Shown here one piece after another: positions 34,571 through 42,815 of a stretch of 64,000 bases of DNA (position 1 is the stretch's first letter; each line of letters starts with the position of its first letter). The DNA is from CAJBVW01 sp964457335 (lineage in GTDB: Bacteria; Myxococcota_A; UBA796; SXON01), in NCBI GenBank assembly GCA_964457335.1, contig CAYWGD010000026.1, forward strand, positions 1 through 64,000, in the 5' to 3' direction. A model generated the notes under the pieces. That model saw only the letters and a program-made list of their open reading frames with translations. It had not been told where the DNA came from and ran no database searches. The translations under genes were made by a program, and so were the position numbers.

Positions 34571-35670
34571 GCCGTACGCTCGTGCCGCGGGCGGTACGCG
34601 CGCCCGCGCCACCGGATGACCCCGCGGCGGCTCCACGCCCACGAGTTCACGGCGAGGGCCAGCATCCACGCGATGCCGACGGCGTGGAGCGGCACGGTCC
34701 AGGGCGCGTGCCCGAAGCGCGCCGCGAGGAGCGCGCGCTGGGCGAGGTTCGCGGCCACGCCGACCGCGGCGGGCGCGGGCGCGAAGGGGAGCGCGAGCCA
34801 GGGGAGGAGGAAACACGTCACGTGGAGGGCGAGCGTGGCGACGAGCGCGGCGGGGGTGCCGCCGATGCCCTCGTAGAGGTTCTTGGAGAAGCCCTCCCAG
34901 GCCTCGCGCCCGCTCCGGTACATCCGGCAGCGGGCGATCGCGGCGCCGTCCACGAAGTCGACGCGCAGGCCCGCCCGCTTGGCCGCCCGGCACAACGCCA
35001 TGTCGTCGACGACCTCGGTGGCCACGGCCCCATGCCCACCGAAGCGCGCGTAGGCGTCGCGACGGACGGCGAGGAGCTGGCCGTTGGCGGCGAGGAAGCG
35101 GGGGTCGCGGGTGGCGCGCACGAGCGGGAGCGGGAGCCAGGAGAGGTAGGTGAGGTGCAGGAGCGGCAGCACGAGGCGCTCCGCGGCGCTCCCGGCCTCC
35201 TGGCGGGGGAGGAGCGAGACGACGTCGGCGTCCACGGCGGCGGCGGCGATGCCGGCGAGGGCGCCGGGGGCCAGCACGGTGTCGGCGTCGACGAAGACGA
35301 GCAGGTCGCCGGTGGCGGCCGCGGCGAGCTGCTGGCAGGCGTGGGGCTTCCCGACCGCGCCGCGCGGCAGGGGGCGGCCGGTGATCACGCGCAGGCGCGG
35401 GTCGCCGGCTGCGAGGGCCGCGAGGATCGCCGGGGTGCCGTCGGTGGAGCGGTCGTCGCAGACGATCACCTCGTCGAAGGGCTCGGCGAGCAGGGCCTGC
35501 ACGCAGCGCGCGATGCCGCGCTCCTCGTCGCGGGCGGGCACGAGCGCGCTGGCCCGCGTCCGGGGGGCGTGCGCAGGCTTTGCGGCGGCCGGCCGCCACG
35601 AAGCGAGGTTGAACAGGGTGAGGGCCAACGGGAGGGTTGGCGGAAGTGCGAGCAGGAACCAGGAGATCAC
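34567..35670 (-). CDS. Family 2 glycosyltransferase, CrtQ-like (carotenoid glycosyltransferase candidate), 367 aa
   Basis: GTG start at 35670. Membrane anchor ISWFLLALPPTLPLALTLF, then a GT-A core: ALVPARDEERGIARCV, DDRSTDGT (72-79), DAD (128-130) that binds metal and UDP-sugar, FLAANGQLLAVRRDAY, EVVDDMALCRAAKRAG, and two or three C-terminal hydrophobic helices. This layout matches membrane GT2 proteins such as CrtQ in carotenoid ester pathways and HpnB in hopanoid loci. Placement divergent from crtE and coupled to an acyltransferase supports transfer of a sugar to a hydroxycarotenoid at the inner membrane. Confidence 0.75.
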   Translation of the reverse strand: MISWFLLALPPTLPLALTLFNLASWRPAAAKPAHAPRTRASALVPARDEERGIARCVQALLAEPFDEVIVCDDRSTDGTPAILAALAAGDPRLRVITGRPLPRGAVGKPHACQQLAAAATGDLLVFVDADTVLAPGALAGIAAAAVDADVVSLLPRQEAGSAAERLVLPLLHLTYLSWLPLPLVRATRDPRFLAANGQLLAVRRDAYARFGGHGAVATEVVDDMALCRAAKRAGLRVDFVDGAAIARCRMYRSGREAWEGFSKNLYEGIGGTPAALVATLALHVTCFLLPWLALPFAPAPAAVGVAANLAQRALLAARFGHAPWTVPLHAVGIAWMLALAVNSWAWSRRGVIRWRGRAYRPRHERTA

Positions 35671-35772
35671 GGACCCTCCGCCGTCGAGACCCCTTGGGGT
35701 TGCAGGGTCTCCGAACACCGTGTATATGCTTTGCACTGGCTTTGAACAAGTTGTGCAAGGCCCGGAGGACGA
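35671..35772. promoter_or_regulatory. Divergent promoter region between GT2 operon and crtE with operator-like dyad
   Basis: An AT-richer 102-base gap. Towards crtE there is a candidate -35 TTGCAG (35700-35705), a 17-base spacer and -10 TATATG (35723-35728), then an inverted repeat TTGCAC (35731-35736)/GTGCAA (35753-35758) over the probable transcription start, and RBS GGAGG before the ATG at 35773. The placement suits repression by the CarH-type regulator of the same operon. This is inferred from position. Confidence 0.5.
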
Positions 35773-36837
35773 ATGCTCCAGCCCTCGAACCGCCGCTCGG
35801 CGGCCCGCTCCCCGGCCGCCCCTCCCCTGGACCCGCAGGAGGTCGACCCCCTGGGCCTCTGGGCGGACGACGCGCTCTCCGAGGTCGAGGACGTGATGAG
35901 CCGGCTCGCGGTCGGCACGCGGCTCGAGCGCTCCGGCCACATGGTGCAGGAGCACCTCGCGACGGGCGGCAAGCGGCTCCGGGCACGGCTGGCCCTCGCG
36001 GCGGTCGAGGCGATGGGCGGCACCCGCGCCCGCGCCGTGGGCTGGGCCGCGGCCTGCGAGCTCGTGCACAACGCCACGCTCATCCACGACGACTTGCAGG
36101 ACGGCGATCGCGTCCGGCGCGGCCGCCCGACCACCTGGGTGCGGCACGGCGCGCCGCAGGCGATCAACGCGGGGGACCTGCTCCTCATGCTGCCGTTCCT
36201 GGCAGTAGACGCGGTCCCCGCGGACGGCGATGTGCGCTGGGGCCTCGCGCGGGCCATCGCCCGCCGGGCCGAGGCGACGGTGCGCGGCCAGTCGCTGGAG
36301 CTCGACCTGCTCGGGGGCCGGCGGACCGACTGGGAGACGTGGCTGCGCGCGACGGAGGGCAAGACCGGCGCGCTGCTCGCGCTCCCCGTGGAGGGGGCCG
36401 CGCTGCTCGCGGGGCTCTCGCCCGACGCGGCGGCGCACATCGCGCAGGACTTCGTGCGCATCGGCGTCCTGTTCCAGGTCGCCGACGACGTGCTCGACCT
36501 CTACGGCGACAAGGGCCGCGGCGAGCGCGGCAACGACCTCCGCGAGGGCAAGGTGAGCGCGCTCGTGGTCGAGCACCTGCGGCTCCACCCCGCCGACGCG
36601 CCCTGGCTCCTCGCGCTGCTGGAGGCGCCCCGGGAGCTCACGCCGGACGGGGAGGTCGCGACGGCGATCGAGGCGTTCCAGGTCGCGGGCGCCTTGGCGG
36701 CGGTCGTCGACCGCTTCGAGGTCCTGGCGCGGGCGGTGCACGACGCGCCGCTCTTGCGGGCCGTGCCGGACCTGCACGCCGTGGCCCTCGAGCTCGTCGA
36801 GCAGATCCGATCCACGCTGCCGGCGGTGCGCTCGTGA
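35773..36837 (+). CDS. crtE: Geranylgeranyl diphosphate synthase (polyprenyl synthetase), 354 aa
   Basis: RBS GGAGG. First Asp-rich motif DDLQD at 106-110 in LIHDDLQDGDRVRRG, and second motif DD at 238-239 in QVADDVLDLYGDKG, plus GGKRLRARL, all diagnostic of trans-prenyl chain-elongating synthases. First gene of a six-gene carotenoid operon; it makes the C20 diphosphate for CrtB. About 40 extra residues at the N-terminus compared with the usual ~300-residue enzyme are Pro/Ala-rich. Stop overlaps crtI start (GTGA). Confidence 0.88.
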   Translation: MLQPSNRRSAARSPAAPPLDPQEVDPLGLWADDALSEVEDVMSRLAVGTRLERSGHMVQEHLATGGKRLRARLALAAVEAMGGTRARAVGWAAACELVHNATLIHDDLQDGDRVRRGRPTTWVRHGAPQAINAGDLLLMLPFLAVDAVPADGDVRWGLARAIARRAEATVRGQSLELDLLGGRRTDWETWLRATEGKTGALLALPVEGAALLAGLSPDAAAHIAQDFVRIGVLFQVADDVLDLYGDKGRGERGNDLREGKVSALVVEHLRLHPADAPWLLALLEAPRELTPDGEVATAIEAFQVAGALAAVVDRFEVLARAVHDAPLLRAVPDLHAVALELVEQIRSTLPAVRS

Positions 36838-38354
36838 GCGCGCGGCCGTACGTCGTGGTCGGCGCCGGCTTCGGCGGCCTCGCGGCCGCGGTGCGCCTTC
36901 GCGCGATGGGCCACCCCGTCGTCGTGCTGGAGGCCACCGACCAGCCCGGCGGGCGCGCGAGCGTGTTCCGGCAGGACGGCTTCACCTTCGACGCCGGCCC
37001 GACCGTCATCACGGCGCCCTACCTGGTCGACGAGCTCTTCGCGCTCGTGGGCCGGAACGCCGCCGACTACTACGAGCTGATGCCGGTCGACCCGTTCTAC
37101 CGGGTCGTGTTCCCCGACGGGTCGAGGTTCGACTACGTGGGCGAGGAGGAGCGGATCCTCGCCCAGATCGCGGCGATGTCCCCGCGGGACGTGGACGGCT
37201 ACCGCAAGCTCGCCGCCCAGGCGAAGCGCATCTTCGACGTGGGCTACACCCGGCTCGTCGATCAGCCCTTCGACCGGCTCTCGGACATGCTCCGCGTCGC
37301 CCCCGACATGATCAAGCTGCGGAGCTTCCGGTCCGTGTACGGGCTCGTGTCGTCGTTCATCGAGGACGAGCGGCTCCGGCAGGTGTTCACCTTCCAGCCG
37401 CTGCTCGTGGGCGGGAACCCCTACGCGACGTCCTCGATCTACCTGCTCATCCACTGGCTCGAGCGGAAGTGGGGGGTGTGGTTCCCCAAGGGCGGCACGG
37501 GCGCGCTCGTGACCGCGCTCGTGCGGCTCCTGGGCGAGCTCGACGTGCCCGTGCGGCTGAACAGCCCGGTCGAGCGCATCGAGGTGGAGAACGGGAAGGC
37601 CGTCGCGGTGCGGCTCGCGGGCGGCGAGCGCGTGCCCTGCGCGGGCGTCGTGAGCAACGCCGACCCGTCGTTCGTCTACAAGCACCTCGTCGACGGGGCG
37701 CACCGCCGCACCCACACAGACGCCGCGGTGGCGCGCAAGAAGCCGTCGATGAGCCTGTGGGTGGCCTACTTCGGCGTCGACCGCACGTACGAGGACGTGG
37801 CGCACCACACCATCCTCCTCGGCCCCCGCTACAAGGGGCTGCTCGACGACATCTTCGAGAACAAGGTCCTCGCCGAGGACTTCTCGCTCTACCTGCACCG
37901 CCCCACGGCGAGCGACCCGAGCCTCGCGCCCGTGGGCAAGGAGGCGTTCTACGTGCTCTCGCCGGTGCCGAACCAGCGGAGCGGGCTCGACTGGGACAAC
38001 GCCCTCCCCGCGTACACGGACCGGATCATGTCGTTCCTCGACCGGGGCGCGCTCCCCGGCATCAAGGGCTCGATCGCGTCGATGAAGACGATCGACCCGC
38101 GCTACTTCGCGAACCAGATGCGGTCGGTGGACGGCGCGGCGTTCGGCATCGAGCCGACCCTGCTCCAGTCGGCCTGGTTCCGCTACCACAACCGCTCCGA
38201 GGACGTCGACGGGCTCTACTTCGTCGGCGCGAGCACCCACCCCGGCGCGGGCGTGCCGGGCGTGCTCAACTCCGCGCGGGTGCTCGAGAAGGTGGTGCCC
38301 CGGCCGGCGTCGCCGATCTCCGTCCCACCGGCCCTGCGGATCGTCGCGTCCTGA
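36834..38354 (+). CDS. crtI: Phytoene desaturase, CrtI family, 506 aa
   Basis: Starts with the FAD dinucleotide motif VVVGAGFGGLAAAVRL, then PGGRASVFRQDGFTFDAGPTVI, IHWLERKWGVWFPKGGTGALV, SNADPSF, and the C-terminal GASTHPGAGVPGV signature of CrtI-type desaturases. It removes hydrogens from phytoene in steps towards lycopene or neurosporene, using FAD. GTG start overlaps crtE. Only one CrtI is coded here; the second CrtI-like gene of the operon is assigned to CrtD. The number of desaturation steps cannot be told from the sequence. Confidence 0.92.
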   Translation: MSARPYVVVGAGFGGLAAAVRLRAMGHPVVVLEATDQPGGRASVFRQDGFTFDAGPTVITAPYLVDELFALVGRNAADYYELMPVDPFYRVVFPDGSRFDYVGEEERILAQIAAMSPRDVDGYRKLAAQAKRIFDVGYTRLVDQPFDRLSDMLRVAPDMIKLRSFRSVYGLVSSFIEDERLRQVFTFQPLLVGGNPYATSSIYLLIHWLERKWGVWFPKGGTGALVTALVRLLGELDVPVRLNSPVERIEVENGKAVAVRLAGGERVPCAGVVSNADPSFVYKHLVDGAHRRTHTDAAVARKKPSMSLWVAYFGVDRTYEDVAHHTILLGPRYKGLLDDIFENKVLAEDFSLYLHRPTASDPSLAPVGKEAFYVLSPVPNQRSGLDWDNALPAYTDRIMSFLDRGALPGIKGSIASMKTIDPRYFANQMRSVDGAAFGIEPTLLQSAWFRYHNRSEDVDGLYFVGASTHPGAGVPGVLNSARVLEKVVPRPASPISVPPALRIVAS

Positions 38355-38367
38355 ACCGGGGGAAACG

Positions 38368-39291
38368 ATGGGCTACCGGGTCAAGACGGTCTCGGCGATG
38401 ACGGGGATCCCGCGGGGGACCCTGCTCTCGTGGGAGCGTCGGTACGACATCCTCGAGCCCGACCGGTCGGCGGCGGGGTACCGCGACTACAGCGACGCCG
38501 ACGTGGCCGTGTTCAAGCGGCTCAAGGCGCTCGTGGACGCCGGCTACAGCATCAGCGAGGCCGTCGACCTCGCGCGGCCGCCGAAGGCGGCGGAGGGAGG
38601 GCGCACGGAGCCTCCGCGCGTCGAGGCGAGCGGGGACGTGGTCGACGCGATCCTCCGCGCGCTCCTCGCGTTCGACCGCGGCGCCGCCGACCGGCTCGTG
38701 CCGCGGTTCGGGCAGGTGTCGTTCCTCGCGGTGATCGACGAGGTGCTCGTGCCGCTGCTCCACCGGCTCGGCGAGGCCTGGGAGCGCGGCGAGGTCAGCG
38801 TCGCGCAGGAGCACTTCGTCTCCGGGTTCTGTCGGGAGCACCTGCTCGCGATGTATCACGGGCTCGGCGGCGGCCCCGAGGGCGGCGTGGCCGTGGCGTG
38901 CGCGACGCCTCCCGGCGAGCGGCACGAGCTCGGGCTCCTGGTGCTCGCGCTCAAGCTCGCGCTCGGGGGGCACCGGGTCGTGTGGCTCGGCGCCGACCTC
39001 CCGGTGCCCGACCTCTGCGCCTACCTCGCGGTGCACAACCCGCGCTTCGTGTGCCTCTCGTTCACGCGGCTCGTGTCGCGGGACACGCTGCTCGGCTTCG
39101 CGCGGGCGCTCCGCGCGGGCGCGCCCACGACCGGGATCATCTTCGGCGGCCCGGGCCTCGCGGGTATGGAGGGCGCGCTGCTCGACGGCGTGCGCGTCCT
39201 GACCAGGTCCGCGGAGCTCGAGGCCCTGCTCGCGGACGCGAGCCCGGGCGGGTGGGCTGCGCGTGCCCGGGTCGCCCGGGCGTCCGGGTGA
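38368..39291 (+). CDS. carH: MerR-type regulator with B12-binding domain, CarA/CarH family (light-responsive), 307 aa
   Basis: MerR HTH in residues 1-70 (YRVKTVSAMTGIPRGTLLSWERRY). A B12-binding four-helix bundle carries Trp138 and Glu148-His149 in WERGEVSVAQEHF, the Wx9EH pattern of CarH photoreceptors. The Rossmann domain has ERHELG (His186, lower cobalt ligand motif ExHxxG) and GADLPV. In the dark, CarH with adenosylcobalamin is a repressor that falls off DNA on illumination. Residue 139 is Glu where Thermus CarH has His132. It sits inside the operon it is likely to control, between crtI and crtB. Confidence 0.85.
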   Translation: MGYRVKTVSAMTGIPRGTLLSWERRYDILEPDRSAAGYRDYSDADVAVFKRLKALVDAGYSISEAVDLARPPKAAEGGRTEPPRVEASGDVVDAILRALLAFDRGAADRLVPRFGQVSFLAVIDEVLVPLLHRLGEAWERGEVSVAQEHFVSGFCREHLLAMYHGLGGGPEGGVAVACATPPGERHELGLLVLALKLALGGHRVVWLGADLPVPDLCAYLAVHNPRFVCLSFTRLVSRDTLLGFARALRAGAPTTGIIFGGPGLAGMEGALLDGVRVLTRSAELEALLADASPGGWAARARVARASG

Positions 39292-39317
39292 CACATGACT
39301 GAACCACGAGATGTGTC
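39290..39317. promoter_or_regulatory. Inverted repeat across the carH/crtB junction
   Basis: GACACAT (39290-39296) and ATGTGTC (39311-39317), perfect 7-bp arms around 14 bases. The crtB start codon (39295-39297) overlaps the left arm. It can fold as an RNA hairpin that hides the start or act as a protein binding dyad. Confidence 0.55.
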
Positions 39318-40245
39318 GGTGGCCGTGGTGGAGGAGAGCCGCGCCGTGCTCGCGCGGCACGCGCGCAGCTTCCGCTGGGCGTCCATGTTCCTGCCGGCCG
39401 CCGCGCGGGACGACGCCGCGGTGGTCTACAACTTCTGCCGACTCGCCGACGACCTCGTGGACGAGGCGCCCGACGCCGCGACGGGCGCCCGCGACCTCGC
39501 CCGCCTGGACGCCGAGCTCGGCGGCGAGGCCCCCCCGCGCCCGCTCGTGGCGGCGTTCCGCGCGGTCGTGGAGCGCCGGGGCATCGAGCTCGCCGCCGCG
39601 CAGGACCTGCTCGTGGGCATCGCCGGGGACCAGGGCCGCGTGCGCGTGGCCGACGACCCCGAGCTGCTCCGGTACTGCTACCGCGTGGCCGGCACGGTGG
39701 GGCTCCTGATGTGTGGGGTCCTCGGCGTGACGCGCCGGGAGGCCTGGCCGCACGCCGTCGACCTCGGCATCGGCATGCAGCTCACCAACATCTGCCGCGA
39801 CGTGCTCGAGGACACCCGGCGCGACCGCGTGTACCTGCCCGCGGCCCGCCTCCGCGCGGTGGGGGTCGATCCCGAGGAGCTCGTCGCCGGCACCGCCGAC
39901 CGCGCCCGCGTGGCCGCGGTCGTGCGCGACCTGCTCGCCCTCGCCGAGCGCTACTACGCGAGCGCCGACGACGGGATGCGTGCCATCCCGCTGCGGAGCC
40001 GCCTCGCGATCCTCGTGGCGAGCCGCGTCTACCGCGCCATCGGGCGCCGCCTGCTCCGGCGGGGCTGTGACGCGCTGGCCGGCCGGACGATCGTGCCCGC
40101 CTGGGAGAAGCTCGGGTGGCTCGTGGCGGGGCTGCTCGCCGCGCTGCGCCCGCGCGTGGCGGGGCTCCTCGCCGCGCCGCCGCACGACGCGGCGCTGCAC
40201 ACGGGGCTGGAAGGGCTCGTCCCGGGACCGACGTGCTCGCGCTGA
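39295..40245 (+). CDS. crtB: Phytoene synthase, 316 aa
   Basis: Squalene/phytoene synthase signatures: ADDLVDE (Asp52, Asp53) and QLTNICRDVLEDTRRDRVYLP (Asn165, Asp169, Asp173), plus HARSFRWAS at the N-terminus. It condenses two GGPP to phytoene. Length ~316 is normal. The start lies 3 bases after the carH stop. Its end overlaps the crtC start by 13 bases. Confidence 0.92.
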   Translation: MTEPRDVSVAVVEESRAVLARHARSFRWASMFLPAAARDDAAVVYNFCRLADDLVDEAPDAATGARDLARLDAELGGEAPPRPLVAAFRAVVERRGIELAAAQDLLVGIAGDQGRVRVADDPELLRYCYRVAGTVGLLMCGVLGVTRREAWPHAVDLGIGMQLTNICRDVLEDTRRDRVYLPAARLRAVGVDPEELVAGTADRARVAAVVRDLLALAERYYASADDGMRAIPLRSRLAILVASRVYRAIGRRLLRRGCDALAGRTIVPAWEKLGWLVAGLLAALRPRVAGLLAAPPHDAALHTGLEGLVPGPTCSR

Positions 40246-41312
40246 CGCCCCCGGACGCGGCACCCTGCCGCGAGGTGCTCGTGTCCCCAGGCGGGTTCTC
40301 GTGGTGGTACGCGGACATCGTCGACGACGCGGGCGACGGCGTCGTGCTCATCGGGGCGTGGGGCCTGCCGTTCCTCCCCGGGTACGCGGCGGCGGCCCGG
40401 CGGGGCGAGGCGCAGCGCCCTGAGGAGCGCCCCTCGCTGAACCTCGCGGTGTACCGGGCGGGCCGCCCCTGCTTCTACCTGCTCCAGGAGGGCGCGGGAG
40501 TGTGGGAGTCGCCCACGGTGTGGCGCTTCGGGGACTCGGTGGTCGAGAGCGTGGTCGTGGACGGCGAGCGCCGGCTGCGCGCCGCGCTCGACTGCCCGGT
40601 GGCCGGCTCGTTGGACCGCCTCCGCGGGACCGTCGAGGTGCGGGGCGCCGCGCGACGGGCCTCCCCGATGGAGGTGGCGGAGGGTGAGCACCGCTGGACG
40701 CCGCTCACCGGGCCCGCGAGCGGGCAGGCCACGCTCCACGCCGGCGAGTGGCGCTTCGCCGTGCGCGGCCGCGGCTACCACGACCGCAACGAGTCGCGGG
40801 CGCCGCTCGACGCGCTCGGCATCGGGGAGTGGCTGTGGGGGCGCGCGCCGCTCGGCGACCGGGAGGTGGTGTGGTACCTGCTCTGGCCCGCTGACGGCGG
40901 GCCCGTGGTCGCCTGGGGGCTCCTGCTCCACGCCGACGGGGGGACCACGCCGATCGAGGGGCTCACCGTCGAGCTCGGGGCGCGTCGCCGGGGCGCGTAC
41001 GGCCTCGGGTGGTGGGACCGCGTGCGCCTCCGACACGCCGGTGAGACATGGCTCCATGTGTCACACGGTTCGGCGGTCGAGGACGGGCCGTTCTACCTGC
41101 GGTTCCTGCCCGTCGTGGAGGGCGTCGGGAGCCGCGGGCGGGGCGTCGCGGAGCTCGTGCGGCCCGACCGCGTGGACCTCGACTGGATGCGGCCGTTCGT
41201 GCGGATGCGCGTGCGCCCGGGGGAGGGGCGGCCGTCGAGGTGGCTGCCCCTCTTCGAGGGGCCGGCCTCGGACCGGCTCGGGCGCCTCTGGAGCGGGTGG
41301 CTCGGTGGCTGA
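40233..41312 (+). CDS. crtC: Carotenoid 1,2-hydratase, CrtC family, 359 aa
   Basis: GTG start within crtB. VLVSPGGFSWWYADIVDDAGDGVVLI, LNLAVYR, and GRGYHDRNES are characteristic of CrtC hydratases, with the Asp and His in YHDRNES proposed as catalytic. It adds water to the terminal 1,2 double bond of an acyclic end, creating the 1-hydroxyl group that the GT2 enzyme could glycosylate. A near-palindrome at 41041-41064 lies inside the gene. Overlaps crtD by eight bases. Confidence 0.85.
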   Translation: MLALTPPDAAPCREVLVSPGGFSWWYADIVDDAGDGVVLIGAWGLPFLPGYAAAARRGEAQRPEERPSLNLAVYRAGRPCFYLLQEGAGVWESPTVWRFGDSVVESVVVDGERRLRAALDCPVAGSLDRLRGTVEVRGAARRASPMEVAEGEHRWTPLTGPASGQATLHAGEWRFAVRGRGYHDRNESRAPLDALGIGEWLWGRAPLGDREVVWYLLWPADGGPVVAWGLLLHADGGTTPIEGLTVELGARRRGAYGLGWWDRVRLRHAGETWLHVSHGSAVEDGPFYLRFLPVVEGVGSRGRGVAELVRPDRVDLDWMRPFVRMRVRPGEGRPSRWLPLFEGPASDRLGRLWSGWLGG

Positions 41313-42768
41313 CGCCGTCGTCGTGGGGAGCGGGCTCGGCGGGCTCGCGGCGGCGATCGAGCTCGCCGCGCTGGGCTGGGACGTGCGGGTGCTGGAGGCG
41401 GGGCCGATGCCCGGCGGGAAGGCGGGGGTCGTGGAGCTCGACGGGGTGGAGGTCGACACCGGGCCGAGCGTGCTGACGCTGCCCGAGGTGCTCGACGGGG
41501 TGCTGCGGGCCGGCGGGTCGAGCCTCGCCGACCAGCTCGAGCTCGTGTATGCGTCGCCGGCCTTCCGATACATCTGGCCGGGTGCTGACACATTCGACGT
41601 GTATCAGGCGCCCGAGGAGACGCTCGCCAGCGCCGCGCGGGCGTTCGGAAGCGACGCCGAGCGCGAGCTCGCCGCGTTCCTGGCCTACGCCCGGCGCATC
41701 TGGGACGCGGCGGCGCCCAACTTCGTGCTCGGGCCGGCGCCGACGGTCGCGGGGCTGACCCGGCTCGGGGTGCGCGCGTTCGGGCTCGTGGCCGACATCG
41801 ACGGGCTGCGGTCGATGGACCGCGCGATCCGCGCCCGCGTGCGGCACCCGCGGCTCCGCGACGTGCTCGCCCGCTACGCGACGTACAACGGCTCGGACCT
41901 ACGGGCCGCGCCGGCCACCCTCAACTGCATCGCGCACGTCGAGCTCGGGCTCGGGGGCTACGGCGTACGGGGCGGCATCTACGCGATCGTACGGGCGCTC
42001 GTGCGCGTGGCCGAGCGGCTCGGCGTCACGATCACCTGCGGCCGCCCCGTGACGCGCGTGCGCGTGCAGGACGGCCGCGTCGCGGGTGTCGACACCCCTG
42101 AGGGGCCCGTCGACGCCGCGGTGGTGGTCGTGAACGCGGACGTGGGCGCGCTCGCGGAGGGCCTCGTGGAGGCGCGGACGGGCGTGGGGGTGACCGAGCC
42201 GCGGTCGACGTCGGGCTGGACGGCGATCGTGCGGGCGCGCCGCCGCGTCGGGGCCGATGCACGGGTGGCGCACACGGTGCTCTTCCCGGAGCGGCCGTAC
42301 GTCGAGGAGTTCGTGGACCTCTTCGACCGGGGGCGGCCGCCGGCGGACCCGACCGTGTACCTGTGCGCGCAGGAGGCGTGCCACGGGCGGCGCGGGTGGC
42401 AGGAGGAGGAGCCCGTCTTCGTCATGGTGAACGCGCCCGCCGAGCCGCGGGGCGGCGCGTCGACCGACTGGGCGGCCGTCGAGGCCGGCGTCCTCGGGCG
42501 TCTCCGGGGCGCGGGGCTCCTCGACGCGGGCGACGCGGTCGTGTGGCGGCGCACCCCGGCCGAGCTGGCGGCGCGCTTCCCGGGGAGCCGCGGGGCGCTC
42601 TACGGGGCGGCCAGCAACGGTCTGGGCGCGGCGTTCCGACGCCCGCCGAACGCGGTCGCACGGGTCCCGGGGTTGTACCTGGCGTCCGGGAGCGCACACC
42701 CGGGCGGCGGCATCCCCTTGTGCCTGCAGTCCGGGCGGCAGGCCGCGGCGGAGGTGGGGCCCCCCTGA
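41305..42768 (+). CDS. crtD: CrtI-like carotenoid 3,4-desaturase, CrtD type, 487 aa
   Basis: FAD motif VVVGSGLGGLAAAIELAALG, PGGKAGVVELDGVEVDTGPSVLTLPEV, ATYNGSDLRAAPATLNCIAHVE, VVVNADVGAL and ASGSAHPGGGIPL. The AHVE and HPGGGIPL variants together with position right after crtC point to CrtD (1-hydroxycarotenoid 3,4-desaturase) rather than phytoene desaturase. GTG start in the crtC tail. The stop TGA is in the loop of a hairpin that ends the operon. Confidence 0.82.
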   Translation: MADAVVVGSGLGGLAAAIELAALGWDVRVLEAGPMPGGKAGVVELDGVEVDTGPSVLTLPEVLDGVLRAGGSSLADQLELVYASPAFRYIWPGADTFDVYQAPEETLASAARAFGSDAERELAAFLAYARRIWDAAAPNFVLGPAPTVAGLTRLGVRAFGLVADIDGLRSMDRAIRARVRHPRLRDVLARYATYNGSDLRAAPATLNCIAHVELGLGGYGVRGGIYAIVRALVRVAERLGVTITCGRPVTRVRVQDGRVAGVDTPEGPVDAAVVVVNADVGALAEGLVEARTGVGVTEPRSTSGWTAIVRARRRVGADARVAHTVLFPERPYVEEFVDLFDRGRPPADPTVYLCAQEACHGRRGWQEEEPVFVMVNAPAEPRGGASTDWAAVEAGVLGRLRGAGLLDAGDAVVWRRTPAELAARFPGSRGALYGAASNGLGAAFRRPPNAVARVPGLYLASGSAHPGGGIPLCLQSGRQAAAEVGPP

Positions 42769-42776
42769 AAGGGGGG
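42760..42776 (+). terminator. Hairpin at operon end with crtD stop codon in its loop
   Basis: CCCCCC (42760-42765), loop TGAAA, GGGGGG (42771-42776), then TGTA. The TGA stop is at 42766-42768. Same element as 11903-11923. Confidence 0.55.
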
Positions 42777-42815
42777 TGTAGCTGTGGTCCGCGCCATTCT
42801 GAGATAGGGGAGCGC

